Of a stretch of 64,000 nt of DNA, positions 39,486 through 48,761 are shown in pieces. The stretch covers positions 248,001 to 312,000 of the forward strand of contig JANQNU010000060.1 in the NCBI GenBank assembly GCA_028279405.1, in the 5' to 3' direction. Position 1 is the first letter of the stretch; every line of letters begins with the position of its first letter. The notes under the pieces were generated by a model. The model saw nothing but the letters and a program-made list of their open reading frames with translations, searched no databases and was not told the DNA's origin. Position numbers and translations under genes: made by a program. Source of the DNA: Phycisphaerae bacterium (GTDB lineage: Bacteria; Planctomycetota; Phycisphaerae; UBA1845; Fen-1342).

Positions 39486-40791
39486 TCTGCGGCCTGTCGA
39501 GTTCGGTTCGCACGTGCGGTGGAATGGCAAGTCGGCCGCGCACCTGCTGCGTCGGACAGGTTTTGCGCCGAGTCCATCTGAGCTGCGCGCCGCCCTGTCC
39601 GTGGGTGCCGACGCTACTGTCGAGCGGTTGATTACCGCGGTCGATGATTCGGCACGGCACGATGAGCTCGACGAACTCGGATCGGCCCTCGCGGCGCGCG
39701 ACGATATTCAAGCGCTTCGCGGCTGGTGGTTGCAGCGCATGTGCCACACGCGCCGGCCGCTGCACGCGCGGATGGCGGTTTTCTGGCACGATCACTTCGC
39801 TACAAGCAATGCCAAGGTGCGTAGCGCCGCCATGATGCTCCAGCAACTGCGGACGTTCGAGCGACATGCGCTCGGTCGCTTCGAAGACCTCTTGCTCGCG
39901 ATTTCCCGCGACCCGGCCATGATCGTCTGGCTCGACGGCAGCGAGAACATCAAGGGGCGCCCGAACGAGAACTACGCGCGCGAGTTGTTCGAGCTGTTCG
40001 GGCTCGGGGTCGGCAACTACACCGAGACGGATATCCGCGAGGCGGCGCGCGCGTTCACCGGCTGGCACCAGCGAAGCGGTTGCTATCGGTTTTCGCGTCT
40101 GGAGCACGACGACGGCGAGAAAGTCGTCTTCGGCCAACGCGGCCGCTTCGATGGGGCGGACGTCGTTCGTCTGACGCTGCAGCATCCGGCTTGCGCCCGA
40201 TTCCTCGCGACGAAGTTGCTGCGGGAGTTCCTCGGCCCGCAGCCGCCAGAGCCGCTCGTTGCGGAGCTGGCATCCCGACTGCGGGAAACAGAGTACGACA
40301 TGGCGGCGTCATTGCGAACGCTGTTGACCAGTCGAGCGATGTTCGATCCGCGCTGGTACCGCGCCAGGATCAAGTCCCCCATCGAGTTCGTGGTCGGGAT
40401 CGTGCGCTCACTGGAGATGCGGGCGCCCGCCGACGCGCTGGCCACAGCTGTTTCGCAACTGGGACAGCGACTCTTCGAGCCGCCGTCCGTCAAGGGCTGG
40501 GACGACCATCGTGCATGGCTGAACAGTGCGACGATGTTGCTGCGGCTCAACGTCGCCAACCAGGCGACGCGGACCGACGGCGCGATCGGCGTTGATCCGT
40601 CGACCTTGTGTTTGCGGTACGGACTCGCCACCCGGGCGGACGTGGTTCGTTTCTGCGAACAGCTGACGCTCGACGGCGAACTTCCGGCGGTCCTGCGGGA
40701 ACAATTCGCTGCGTCGGATGACGACCTGAACCCATTGATGCGCCGGACGCTGCGCGTGCTACTCGCGAGCCCGGAATACCAGATGTCATAG
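39478..40791 (+). CDS. DUF1800 family protein
   Basis: A 437-residue protein beginning MTDLRPVEF. Blocks typical of DUF1800 are present: HLLRRTGFAPSPSEL, RMAVFWHDHFATS, RDPAMIVWLDG, NENYARELFELFGLGVGNYTE, AFTGW and PSVKGWDDHRAWLNSATMLLR. Members of this family are almost always encoded next to DUF1501 proteins in planctomycetes and other bacteria, as here; the molecular function of the pair is unknown. No clear signal peptide is visible. The start overlaps the previous gene by eight bases. Confidence 0.9.
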   Translation: MTDLRPVEFGSHVRWNGKSAAHLLRRTGFAPSPSELRAALSVGADATVERLITAVDDSARHDELDELGSALAARDDIQALRGWWLQRMCHTRRPLHARMAVFWHDHFATSNAKVRSAAMMLQQLRTFERHALGRFEDLLLAISRDPAMIVWLDGSENIKGRPNENYARELFELFGLGVGNYTETDIREAARAFTGWHQRSGCYRFSRLEHDDGEKVVFGQRGRFDGADVVRLTLQHPACARFLATKLLREFLGPQPPEPLVAELASRLRETEYDMAASLRTLLTSRAMFDPRWYRARIKSPIEFVVGIVRSLEMRAPADALATAVSQLGQRLFEPPSVKGWDDHRAWLNSATMLLRLNVANQATRTDGAIGVDPSTLCLRYGLATRADVVRFCEQLTLDGELPAVLREQFAASDDDLNPLMRRTLRVLLASPEYQMS

Positions 40792-40829
40792 CGGCCGGGA
40801 ACCGCCTGGCGAACATACGAGGTGGGCGA

Positions 40830-42041
40830 ATGAACATCACGCGACGCGATTTTGTGGCCCGCGGCCTCGGCGGGACAACCCTGCTGGCCTCCGGCGTTTC
40901 CCTGCCCGGCTTTCTGACGCGGACTGCGGTCGCTGCGCCCGGCGCGGACGACGAACGGATTCTCGTCGTGATTCAACTTACTGGCGGTAACGACGGTTTG
41001 AACACGGTGGTCCCGTTTCGCGACGACGAGTACCACAAAGCACGACCCACGCTGCGGATTCGCGCCGACCAGGTGTTGAAGCTCACCGACGAGTTGGGTC
41101 TGCACCCGGACATGGCAGGCTTCAAGCGACTCCACGATGACGGGCTCCTGGCGGTCGTCAACAATGTCGGATATCCCAATCCCGATCGATCGCACTTCCG
41201 CTCGATGGATATCTGGCATACAGCCGATGCGCGCCCGGAAGCCGTCGACAGCGGCTGGCTCGGACGCGTGGTCGATCGCGGGGCCGGCCCGTCCGACGTG
41301 CCGCGCGCACTGCACCTCGACGAGGGCGCATTACCATTGGCCCTGAAGAATCAGCGTGTAGCGGTTCCTTCCCTGCGGAACATCGACGCGTTCCGGTTGC
41401 AGGGCGATACCGAGGACCTGCAGCGGGTGATCGGCGCATCGCGTAGAGACGCGAGCGACGACCTGCTTTTCGTGCAACGCCTGGCGGTCTCGAGCTGTGC
41501 GAACGCTCGACGTCTGGAGCGTGTCGGTGCAGGTTCGGCGGTGTCGAGTCCGTATCCAGACTACCGACTGGCGCTACGACTGCGTCAGATCGCACAGCTG
41601 ATCGGCGCTCGGTTCGGGCCGCGCATCTACTACACGTCGCTCGATGGATTCGATACGCACGCACGTCAGGCGCTGGCGCATGGTCCACTGCTGCGCGAGT
41701 TGAGCGATTCGGTGACGGCGTTCTACGATGACTTGCGACAGCGGCGCATCGCCGACCGTGTCGTGGTGCTGACCTTTAGCGAATTTGGGCGGCGGGTTGG
41801 CGAGAACGGCAGTCAAGGCACGGATCATGGCGCAGCTGCACCGATGTTTGTGATGGGCCCCGCGGTTCGTGCGGGTGTTGTGGGGGGCCGACCGGATCTG
41901 ACGCGGCTCATCGACGGCGACGTGCGGCACGAGTGCGACTTTCGGCGGGTATACGCGGGCGTGCTTCGCGATTGGCTGGCCGTCGACCCCGACTCCATCC
42001 TTGGGCGCCGATTCGACCCGCTAGCCATCATTCGGTCGTGA
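40830..42041 (+). CDS. DUF1501 family protein, Tat-exported
   Basis: A 403-residue protein with a twin-arginine signal (TRRDFVARGLGGTTLLASG) and an alkaline-phosphatase-like fold suggested by VVIQLTGGNDGLNTVVP, GYPNPDRSHFRSMDIWHT, YTSLDGFDTHARQ, TFSEFGRRV and GTDHGAAAPMFVMG. These conserved Asp/His blocks are shared with sulfatase/phosphatase-type metalloenzymes, so a periplasmic hydrolase role is likely but unproven. It follows the DUF1800 gene by 38 bases with GAGGTGGG upstream. Confidence 0.92.
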   Translation: MNITRRDFVARGLGGTTLLASGVSLPGFLTRTAVAAPGADDERILVVIQLTGGNDGLNTVVPFRDDEYHKARPTLRIRADQVLKLTDELGLHPDMAGFKRLHDDGLLAVVNNVGYPNPDRSHFRSMDIWHTADARPEAVDSGWLGRVVDRGAGPSDVPRALHLDEGALPLALKNQRVAVPSLRNIDAFRLQGDTEDLQRVIGASRRDASDDLLFVQRLAVSSCANARRLERVGAGSAVSSPYPDYRLALRLRQIAQLIGARFGPRIYYTSLDGFDTHARQALAHGPLLRELSDSVTAFYDDLRQRRIADRVVVLTFSEFGRRVGENGSQGTDHGAAAPMFVMGPAVRAGVVGGRPDLTRLIDGDVRHECDFRRVYAGVLRDWLAVDPDSILGRRFDPLAIIRS

Positions 42042-42071
42042 TCTGGGTCTGCGGTCGCGCCCTGGCGGGGC

Positions 42072-42842
42072 TCAGCCGCGACCCTGGCGCGCGCGGACCT
42101 TGAGTGCGGCCAGGCCGCCGTCGACGCCGAGGACCTGCCCGGTGACCCAGCTGCTTGCCGGGCTCAGCAGCCAGCACACAGCGCGCGCGATGTCGGTGGG
42201 CTGCCCGATTCGTCCCAGTGGATGCAGCGCCGTCGAAGCTGCCAGCGCAATCTGATTCGACGTGATCTTCTCGCTCAGTGGCGTGTCGACCAACCCCGGC
42301 GATACTGCATTGAAACGGATTCCGTGAGCAGCGTAGGTCGCCGCGGCGGCGCGCGTCAGGCCGACCACGCCGGCCTTGGCGGCGGCGATCGCCTCATGGT
42401 TCGCGAGGCCGATTTCGGCGGCAGCGGAGCTCATGAGAACGACCGAGCCGCCGGAGTCACGCAACGTACGGGCGGCGGCCCGCACCGTCTGAAAGGCGGT
42501 GATCAGGTTGGTCCGGATCGTTTGCTCGAATTCGTCCAGCGATGTGCTGTGCGCCGGCTTCAACAGGATCGAACCCGCACAATTCAGCACACCGTCAACG
42601 CGTCCGCCCCAATCAGCCGCTTCTCGAATGCAGGCTTCCCAACCTCCATCGTTAGTGGTGTCCAGCCGGCACACGCGCGCCGCCAACTCGTCGGCAAGCG
42701 GTGCGAGGCGTTCGGTATCACGGCCGACCAATACCGTGCGTGCGCCCGATGCAACCAAGGTGCGGGCCACGCACGAGCCGATCCCCCCACTGGCGCCGAA
42801 GATGACGTGTACGGTTTCCTGCAAGTCGGGCGATTGGACCAT
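42072..42842 (-). CDS. Atypical short-chain dehydrogenase/reductase (catalytic Tyr missing)
   Basis: A 256-residue Rossmann-fold protein. The cofactor loop is GASGGIG (16-22), the adenine-region Asp and NCAG block are present, and it ends VTGQVLGVDGGL as usual for SDRs. The active-site segment reads SSAAAEIGLANHEAIAAAKAG: Ser and Lys are kept but the YxxxK Tyr is Ile. It may have a different chemistry or act without redox turnover. Last gene of a leftward operon with a small membrane protein and an SRPBCC-epimerase fusion, 16 bases after its neighbour. Confidence 0.85.
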   Translation of the reverse strand: MVQSPDLQETVHVIFGASGGIGSCVARTLVASGARTVLVGRDTERLAPLADELAARVCRLDTTNDGGWEACIREAADWGGRVDGVLNCAGSILLKPAHSTSLDEFEQTIRTNLITAFQTVRAAARTLRDSGGSVVLMSSAAAEIGLANHEAIAAAKAGVVGLTRAAAATYAAHGIRFNAVSPGLVDTPLSEKITSNQIALAASTALHPLGRIGQPTDIARAVCWLLSPASSWVTGQVLGVDGGLAALKVRARQGRG

Positions 42843-42858
42843 TGATCGTTCCTCCAGG

Positions 42859-43344
42859 TCAGTCGTGGCGGTTGTGTGTCGGGTCGCGGGCGGTTTCGGA
42901 GTGTGCTATCCGCGTCGAATCGGCGGGTGCGCACCGCGCGCGGTGCGCGTGTATCAGGATGAGCGCGAACGGCAGCCACCAGATGAGATCATTGGTCAGA
43001 ATCGTCCATCCCAGCGACCAGGGCAGTTCGCCGCGGGCTGCGGTCATGGCGAATCCCAGCGGGCCGCAGATCTTTCCCAGCAACCCCACGAGCACGATCG
43101 GCCAATGGCGAAGTGGATCGCGGGCAGCAGCCACGTAGCCGATGCCGTAGACACCGACGATCATTCCGACGCACTGCCAGATCGAAGGGTAGTTGGGTGG
43201 CGGAATGTTCATCCAACGGAAGGCGGCCATGGGAAAGAGCACGACGAATGTGCCCCAGAGCAGGTTGTAGACGCCGGCCACCAGCAGGCAATAGGCCATC
43301 CAGCGCGGAGCGCGCTTCACGTTCGGTTCCTCGTTCATTCTCAT
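42859..43344 (-). CDS. Small integral membrane protein
   Basis: A 161-residue protein with four hydrophobic helices: MAYCLLVAGVYNLLWGTFVVL, WQCVGMIVGVYGIGYVAA, WPIVLVGLLGKICGPLGFAM and LTNDLIWWLPFALILIH. The conserved Asn/Asp near helix 4 (TNDLIWW) is the only distinctive polar motif. The ATG at 43344 overlaps the stop of the upstream fusion gene by ATGA; a second ATG two codons on (43338) is possible. It probably works with the enzymes encoded on either side in a membrane-associated pathway, so far unnamed. Confidence 0.75.
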   Translation of the reverse strand: MRMNEEPNVKRAPRWMAYCLLVAGVYNLLWGTFVVLFPMAAFRWMNIPPPNYPSIWQCVGMIVGVYGIGYVAAARDPLRHWPIVLVGLLGKICGPLGFAMTAARGELPWSLGWTILTNDLIWWLPFALILIHAHRARCAPADSTRIAHSETARDPTHNRHD

Positions 43345-44729
43345 GGTTGTTCGTCAGGTTTCCCGAACAGGTGACGTAAGCCGGCGCCGAGCGTTTCATG
43401 ACGGAAGCGATATTGCGTGTCCCTGAGGCGCGCGGGTGCGACACGTTGGCTCGAGAGCAGCAATTCGTCCGCCATTTCGCCAAGAATGGTGCGTGCCGCG
43501 AGCGCCGGCAGCGGTGCCAACGCCGGCCGGTTGAGAACGGCACCAAGCGTGCGGGCGAACTCACGGTTCGTGACCGGTGTGGGCGAAACGACGTTGACGG
43601 GGCCTTCGAGTGTCGGGTACTGCAACGCATGCAGCAATGCGCCGGCAGCATCGTCGATGCTGACCCAACTCCAGAATTGCCGACCGTTGCCGATCGGTCC
43701 ACCCAGGCCCAGGCGGAACGGCGTCATCAGGTTGGCGAGTGCGCCGCCGCGCGGGCTGAGCACGATTCCGAGTCGTGCACAGACGACGCGCGTATCGGGA
43801 GCGCGGGCTTGCGCGGCCGTGTCCTCCCAGGCATGGCATACGTTTGCCAGGAAGCCGGTTCCCGATGTGCTCCGTTCGGTCAAATACTCATCGCCGCGGG
43901 CGCCGTAGTAGCCGATCGCGGAGGCACACACGAACGTTCGCGGCCGTTTTTCGAGCCGTGCCATCCACTCGACAATCTGCCGTGTTCCATCCAGGCGTGT
44001 GTCGCGGATCCGTTGTTTGTGGCGCGCTGTCCAGCGGCCCGCGATCGGTGCGCCCGCCAAATGCACGACGGCGTCGATCGTTTCGGGTTCGGGGCACGTG
44101 ATCCGGCCGGTGTCGGTATCCCAGACGGCCGTGTCGCGTTGTGGGGTCGTCGACGATCGCCGAACCAGTTGGATCGCTTCGTGACCGCCGGTCGTGAGCA
44201 GCGATACGAGGTTCGCGCCGACCAGTCCTGTCGAACCGCTGACGAGCACGCGGAGCCGGGCGCTCTGTGCCGCAGCATGATGCGCTTCGACGTCGGCGCG
44301 GGTCACGGCATGCCGGTAGCGAAACATTCGCTCGAGCTTGGATTTGACCAGCGCGTTTCCGAGCAGGCGGCCGGGGGCGCCGAGCGGTAGTTGGTACTCG
44401 ATCTCGTCTTCGAGCGTGGATGCGTGCGGTCCGTCCGGGATGACGCGGTGCGTGTGTTCCCAATTTCGGAACGGGCCGGCGATCTGAACGTCGCGAAACT
44501 GCACGCCTTCGATGTAGTCGCGATGCTCGACCACCCACCGCGTCCAGAGCGGACCGACGCGCGATCGGATCATCACGCGGTCGCCGTCGCGGATTCCGCC
44601 GGTGCGCTCAACGACCTCGACCGCCTCCCACGGGGGTAGCAGTCGTTCGAATGCGCCCGGCCGCGCGTGCCAACGAAAGACCTCGGCCGCAGGGGCGTCG
44701 ATACGCGTACGATGGGTGTACCTGGGCAT
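43341..44729 (-). CDS. SRPBCC domain fused to TIGR01777-type epimerase
   Basis: A 462-residue fusion. Residues 1-150 are an SRPBCC/START-like lipid- or ligand-binding domain (HRTRIDAPAAEVFRWHARPGA; LEDEIEYQLP). From about residue 160 comes an extended-SDR nucleotide-sugar-epimerase-like domain: VLVSGSTGLVGANL for NAD(P), VVHLAGAPIAGRWT, SAIGYYG (Tyr of the YxxxK region displaced, typical of TIGR01777) and a C-terminal DUF1731-like tail (FRHETLGAGLRHLF). The start MPRYTHRTRIDA was preferred over an upstream ATG that precedes it by 12 codons. First gene of the operon; it probably modifies a hydrophobic ligand captured by the SRPBCC domain. Confidence 0.85.
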   Translation of the reverse strand: MPRYTHRTRIDAPAAEVFRWHARPGAFERLLPPWEAVEVVERTGGIRDGDRVMIRSRVGPLWTRWVVEHRDYIEGVQFRDVQIAGPFRNWEHTHRVIPDGPHASTLEDEIEYQLPLGAPGRLLGNALVKSKLERMFRYRHAVTRADVEAHHAAAQSARLRVLVSGSTGLVGANLVSLLTTGGHEAIQLVRRSSTTPQRDTAVWDTDTGRITCPEPETIDAVVHLAGAPIAGRWTARHKQRIRDTRLDGTRQIVEWMARLEKRPRTFVCASAIGYYGARGDEYLTERSTSGTGFLANVCHAWEDTAAQARAPDTRVVCARLGIVLSPRGGALANLMTPFRLGLGGPIGNGRQFWSWVSIDDAAGALLHALQYPTLEGPVNVVSPTPVTNREFARTLGAVLNRPALAPLPALAARTILGEMADELLLSSQRVAPARLRDTQYRFRHETLGAGLRHLFGKPDEQP

Positions 44730-44961
44730 CCAAAGCTCTCGGTGCGACCGCTCCTCGGATCGCACTCATCATCGACGGACGTCGCCATCCGTCAACGACG
44801 GCCTGGCGAGAATTCTGTGAAGAGTCGCGGCTTCATCGTCTGCCGCGCCAGTCGTTGTCTCTATCGGTATTCGTTTCCGCTCCTCGCTTGGATTCGCGCT
44901 AGTGGGCCGATTGTGATTTGCTGGCGTAATTCGTGATCGCGCGCTATCGTTCGGATCGCGG

Positions 44962-45411
44962 GTGGTGATGTCATTCAACCGACTGTCAAAGGAAGCGAGT
45001 CCGATCGTGCCGTTCATACCGAGGTGGTTGGTGCTGCGCTATTGGCCCAATCTGGACGAGCGGGACGTCGGGCCGATTCTCGACCGGTACGAAAAGCGCC
45101 GTCCTATATGGCGTCCGTTGCTCATCGTATTGGCGACATGGCCGTTGCCGATCCTCCTGATCCTCGCGTGCTATCTGCTCTTTCGAATCAAGGGGACCTG
45201 GATCGAAAACCCCACGTGGTGGCTTGGGTTTGTGCTGCACTTTCAGAGTATCTGGTTGCTGGATTTTCGCTTGAGCCTGAAAAGCACACGATCGCATATC
45301 GAAGAGCGGGGATTATGTGCGCATTGTGGATACGATCTCCGTGGGCGCCTCGACACAGGCTGCCCGGAGTGCGGCGCGTTGCGACAGACTACCTCGTCGC
45401 GCGACGCGTGA
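44962..45411 (+). CDS. Small membrane protein with C-terminal zinc ribbon
   Basis: A 149-residue protein; the start may be GTG at 44962 or ATG at 44968. Two hydrophobic segments (LLIVLATWPLPILLILACYLLF; WWLGFVLHFQSIWLLDF) are followed by CAHCGYDLRG...CPECGA. It belongs to the same CGYDLRG ribbon family as the genes near 20 kb and 48 kb. Function unknown; the ribbon probably faces the cytoplasm and could bind a partner protein or nucleic acid. Confidence 0.7.
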   Translation: MVMSFNRLSKEASPIVPFIPRWLVLRYWPNLDERDVGPILDRYEKRRPIWRPLLIVLATWPLPILLILACYLLFRIKGTWIENPTWWLGFVLHFQSIWLLDFRLSLKSTRSHIEERGLCAHCGYDLRGRLDTGCPECGALRQTTSSRDA

Positions 45412-45440
45412 CTACGCACGCGATGCCCGCCGACTGGCAG

Positions 45441-47234
45441 CTACTCCGTTTCGAGATCGTGGACGAAGATATCGGTGCGGTCGTTCGTGTCATCTGAGAC
45501 CAGGTCGCTGCCTTTGCTCTCGAAGACGACGATGCGTCCGTCAGCGCTGATCCAGGGGACCGTACTGGCGTCGTTGGCCGGCACGCTCTCCGGCGTCATG
45601 CTCACGAGCCGCGTCTCGCCGCGAGTGACCATGTAAACGAAGATATCCTGGCTCTGATTCGCGTCCGTGGCGATCACATCTGCGGATGCGGTCTGGAAGA
45701 CGACCCGTGCGCCGTCGGCGGAAACGTGCGGGCGTCGCGCGTTGTTGATCGCAGCCCCGCCTTCTGCCTTGCGGCTGACCAACACCGTTTGGCTCGTCTG
45801 CAAGTCGTGCCGATAGACGTCCGAACCGGGGTCGCCGTCGGCGGAGGCCAGGTTGGTTGCCCGGCTGACGAATACGACAAATCGCGATCCGCCAAAGGCC
45901 GGCGAGTCGCTGGCACCGTCCGCTTGCGTTCCTCTGTCCGTGACGCTGATGCGGAAGGTGTCCGCGGTCAGTCGATCGTGGACGAAGATATCCGCGACGT
46001 CGTTGTCGTCGTCGTTAACGAGGTTGCTCGCCGCGCTGCGGAACGCGACGTAGCGCCCGTCGGCGGAGATCGCCGGTTCGATGGACGGACCGTTGGCCTC
46101 GTCGCCGGCGCCGCTGACACTGACGCGCGTCGTTGTGCCGTTGGTTCGATCGCGGACGAACACGTCTTCATGGCCGAGTCGGTCGTCATCGACCAGGTTG
46201 GCCGCCGTACTGCTGAACGCGACGAAGCGACCGTCTGCCGACACGGCGGGGGCGTTGCTGGCCCCGTCGCCGACCTGTCCACGCGTATTACGGCTGACGA
46301 GCGCAACGTTGTTTGTTTCCAGATCGACGGCGAAGATGTCGGCGGTCCGATTGTCGTCGTCCTCAGCGAATTCATCGGAGAAGCTGCGGAATACGACTAC
46401 CGTACCGTCGCCGGAGATCCGCGGGAAGCCGCTGGGCTCGCGCACCTCCGCGCCGGTTGCCGTAACGCTGACGCGCGTCATCTGTTGCCGACCGCGGTCG
46501 TAGACGAAGATATCGCCTTCCTCGTTCTCGTCGTTCGGCACGAGATTGGCCCCGTCACTCGCAAACGCGACATAACGGCCATCGTCCGACGTGGAGGCAT
46601 CGCTGCTGGCCCCGTCGGCGGGTGAGGCGCTCATTCCCATGCTGATGAGTTGTTGCGTGGGTGGTCGGAACATCTCGACGGTGACCAGGAATGCAGCCGA
46701 GTCGGACCCGCCGGGTCCCTCGGCGGTCGCCTCGACCAGCGGGCTCAGACCCAGGACCGGGTCGTCCCAGACGAGAACGCCCGTTTCCGACTCGATTGTC
46801 AACCCTGCCGGTCCACGGTCGAGCGACCACGTGATCGGTGCCGTGCCGGCTTCGAGTGGGAGCGCGTCGCTGCGAAACGGCACGCCCTCCGGGATCACGA
46901 AGTCATCGATAGTGCCGATTTGCGGGGCGACGATCGTCACATCCCCGTTATCGTTGCCGTTGGTGCTCGTATTGCTATTGGTGTTGCCGTTGGCTGAACC
47001 GTTGTCGTTGGCGTTGCCGCCGGCATTCGCATTGGCGTTCACGTTGTTGCCGGTGTTGGCGTTGGTGTTCGGGCTGGCGCTATTGTTGTTGGGCGCCGGG
47101 CGATCGCTGCCGCCGTTGTTCCCGTTGTTGGTCGGTGGGGTGGTCGGGGTCATGCACCCGAACAGGATCGCGTACGCGATCACGAGTACGTAGACGACGC
47201 CCCCGCATGCTCTTCGCAGATTCCACCAGCGCAC
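45441..47234 (-). CDS. Lipoprotein with Asn-rich linker and TolB/WD40-like beta-propeller
   Basis: A 597-residue protein; a GTG start at 47234 is preferred (GAGGGAGAG upstream, signal peptide directly after) over more distal ATGs. The lipobox is near ILFGC. A linker of about 75 residues consists mostly of Asn with Gly, Ala, Thr and Ser, including NANANAGGNANDNG. A cadherin-like/putative Ig segment (GTAPITWSLDRGPAGLTIE) leads into about seven 53-residue blades (ISADGRYVAFRSAASNLV..DIFVHDR) of the PD40 type. Likely outer-membrane anchored and binding protein or polymer; no enzymatic residues were seen. Confidence 0.8.
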   Translation of the reverse strand: MRWWNLRRACGGVVYVLVIAYAILFGCMTPTTPPTNNGNNGGSDRPAPNNNSASPNTNANTGNNVNANANAGGNANDNGSANGNTNSNTSTNGNDNGDVTIVAPQIGTIDDFVIPEGVPFRSDALPLEAGTAPITWSLDRGPAGLTIESETGVLVWDDPVLGLSPLVEATAEGPGGSDSAAFLVTVEMFRPPTQQLISMGMSASPADGASSDASTSDDGRYVAFASDGANLVPNDENEEGDIFVYDRGRQQMTRVSVTATGAEVREPSGFPRISGDGTVVVFRSFSDEFAEDDDNRTADIFAVDLETNNVALVSRNTRGQVGDGASNAPAVSADGRFVAFSSTAANLVDDDRLGHEDVFVRDRTNGTTTRVSVSGAGDEANGPSIEPAISADGRYVAFRSAASNLVNDDDNDVADIFVHDRLTADTFRISVTDRGTQADGASDSPAFGGSRFVVFVSRATNLASADGDPGSDVYRHDLQTSQTVLVSRKAEGGAAINNARRPHVSADGARVVFQTASADVIATDANQSQDIFVYMVTRGETRLVSMTPESVPANDASTVPWISADGRIVVFESKGSDLVSDDTNDRTDIFVHDLETE

Positions 47235-47573
47235 GCTTCTCTCCCTCGAACGGTTTTGATGACGTCGTGACCCGGGTCCGAAAACGTCGGTGTCCTGGCC
47301 GCGAACTACTGCAACAAGCTCGGACGCTTCCCGCAATCAGCGCCCGCGACCCATGATGGTATCGGGGCGCGCCCATCGATGTCCACTGGATGGGTGCCGG
47401 CCTGGCGTTTGGAAGTTTCGCTTGCGAACGAGCTGCGGCAGGTCTCATAATCCTTGATACGGTTCATCGGAAGCGCGCACGATCATTACGCGCGTCCTGC
47501 TTCGATCGTTGGAGCGGGTTGCGCGGCGCCGGCGTCCGAACCCGCGATCGCCGGACGAAGAAAAGGCCAGGTC
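47235..47573. other. Divergent intergenic region, no gene seen
   Basis: 339 bases between the WD40-like lipoprotein (leftward) and the duplicated zinc-ribbon protein (rightward). The frame of the latter stays open back to 47454, but composition before 47574 is not protein-like. No repeat module or clear promoter was recognised. Confidence 0.4.
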
Positions 47574-48761
47574 ATGTGCGGTGCAGGTACGACGTTTGCA
47601 CGCATTCGACGCGGGCTGTTGCGGTTCATCTTCGTTCGCTTGTTCGTCTGGATCATCTACGTTGGTTTCGTGTGCAGCTTGGCCACCTACTGGCTCAGCT
47701 ACTCCCCGAGGCACAACGAAGTCCGCGCGCGCGGGCTGCTCGATTTTCATGTCGTCGTCGGTCCGCCGTGGATGAATTTGACAGACCGTCAACCATTTCG
47801 TCTACGCGTGAGCGAAGGCGGGGCGCACTTCGAGGCCCGATTCCGGCGCTGGCAGCCGGAGCCGACGCATTGGAGCGATCTGGTGCTGCCAAAGAAGGAG
47901 GTGGCCCGCTTCGGCGCGCTGGGCGCACCGGAGCACATACGGCTGACGGTTGACGGCCGACACTACTTCCTGGCCGGTCGCTTCGATATGAACTGGCTGC
48001 TGTGGCCGTTTGCGGTTCTCGCGGCGATGATCACGGCGGTGAGGGTGTTCGCTTGGATTCGGCGCCGCCGACGGTCGCGGTCACGGTGCGCCGTGTGCCG
48101 CCACAACCTTCAAGACCCGACTGCGGCAATTTGCCCGGGTTGCGGAAGGGCGCTCGTGCGGCGGCCGATGATCACAGCGCGGATGCTGCTACGATTCGCG
48201 TTTGTGCGCTTGCCGCTCTGGCTCGTCGGTATCGGGTTCGTGCTCAGTCTGGCGGCCTGCGGACTGAGCTACAGCGGGACGACTCACGAGATTCGCACCC
48301 GCGGGCTGCTCGATCTACATCTTCGCTGCGGGATGCCGCCGACCACATTGCCCACGTTCTCGGAACCAACCGTGAGTGTCGTGGTACACGAGGGAAACGC
48401 GAGCGTGCGCGGGGGTGTTGCGCGAAGGAATCCGCCGCCGGTTGCATTTCATCCCAGTACGCCATCGACTCTCGTCGCATTCGGTGCCCCAAGTGCCGGG
48501 CGCTGGACGGGAGGAGAATGCCTGTTTCTGACAAAAGGGCCCCGCGCGTACCGGCTGTTTGGGTATTTTGGGATGCGTTGGGTTCTGTGGCCGCTCGGGC
48601 TGGTCGTTGCGCTGATTGTGGCGGGGAAGCTTCTGTTGTGGTGGCGATTGCGGCAATTGCCAAGCGTGCATTGCCGAACCTGCGGATACGACCTGCGCGG
48701 GAATGTCACCGGCACTTGTCCCGAATGTGGCGACTCGACGGTCGGCGTGAACGAGATTTGA
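47574..48761 (+). CDS. Membrane protein made of two tandem TM/zinc-ribbon units
   Basis: A 395-residue protein starting MCGAGTTFARIRRG. It is an internal duplication: each half of about 190 residues has an opening helix (RFIFVRLFVWIIYVGFVCSL; RFAFVRLPLWLVGIGFVLSL), a WLSYS/GLSYS plus RGLLD block, an extracytoplasmic beta region, a second helix (MNWLLWPFAVLAAMITAV; MRWVLWPLGLVVALIVAG) and a Cys4 ribbon. The first ribbon is CAVCRHNL...CPGCG, the second the canonical CRTCGYDLRG...CPECG. Four TM helices in all. Function unknown. Confidence 0.75.
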   Translation: MCGAGTTFARIRRGLLRFIFVRLFVWIIYVGFVCSLATYWLSYSPRHNEVRARGLLDFHVVVGPPWMNLTDRQPFRLRVSEGGAHFEARFRRWQPEPTHWSDLVLPKKEVARFGALGAPEHIRLTVDGRHYFLAGRFDMNWLLWPFAVLAAMITAVRVFAWIRRRRRSRSRCAVCRHNLQDPTAAICPGCGRALVRRPMITARMLLRFAFVRLPLWLVGIGFVLSLAACGLSYSGTTHEIRTRGLLDLHLRCGMPPTTLPTFSEPTVSVVVHEGNASVRGGVARRNPPPVAFHPSTPSTLVAFGAPSAGRWTGGECLFLTKGPRAYRLFGYFGMRWVLWPLGLVVALIVAGKLLLWWRLRQLPSVHCRTCGYDLRGNVTGTCPECGDSTVGVNEI

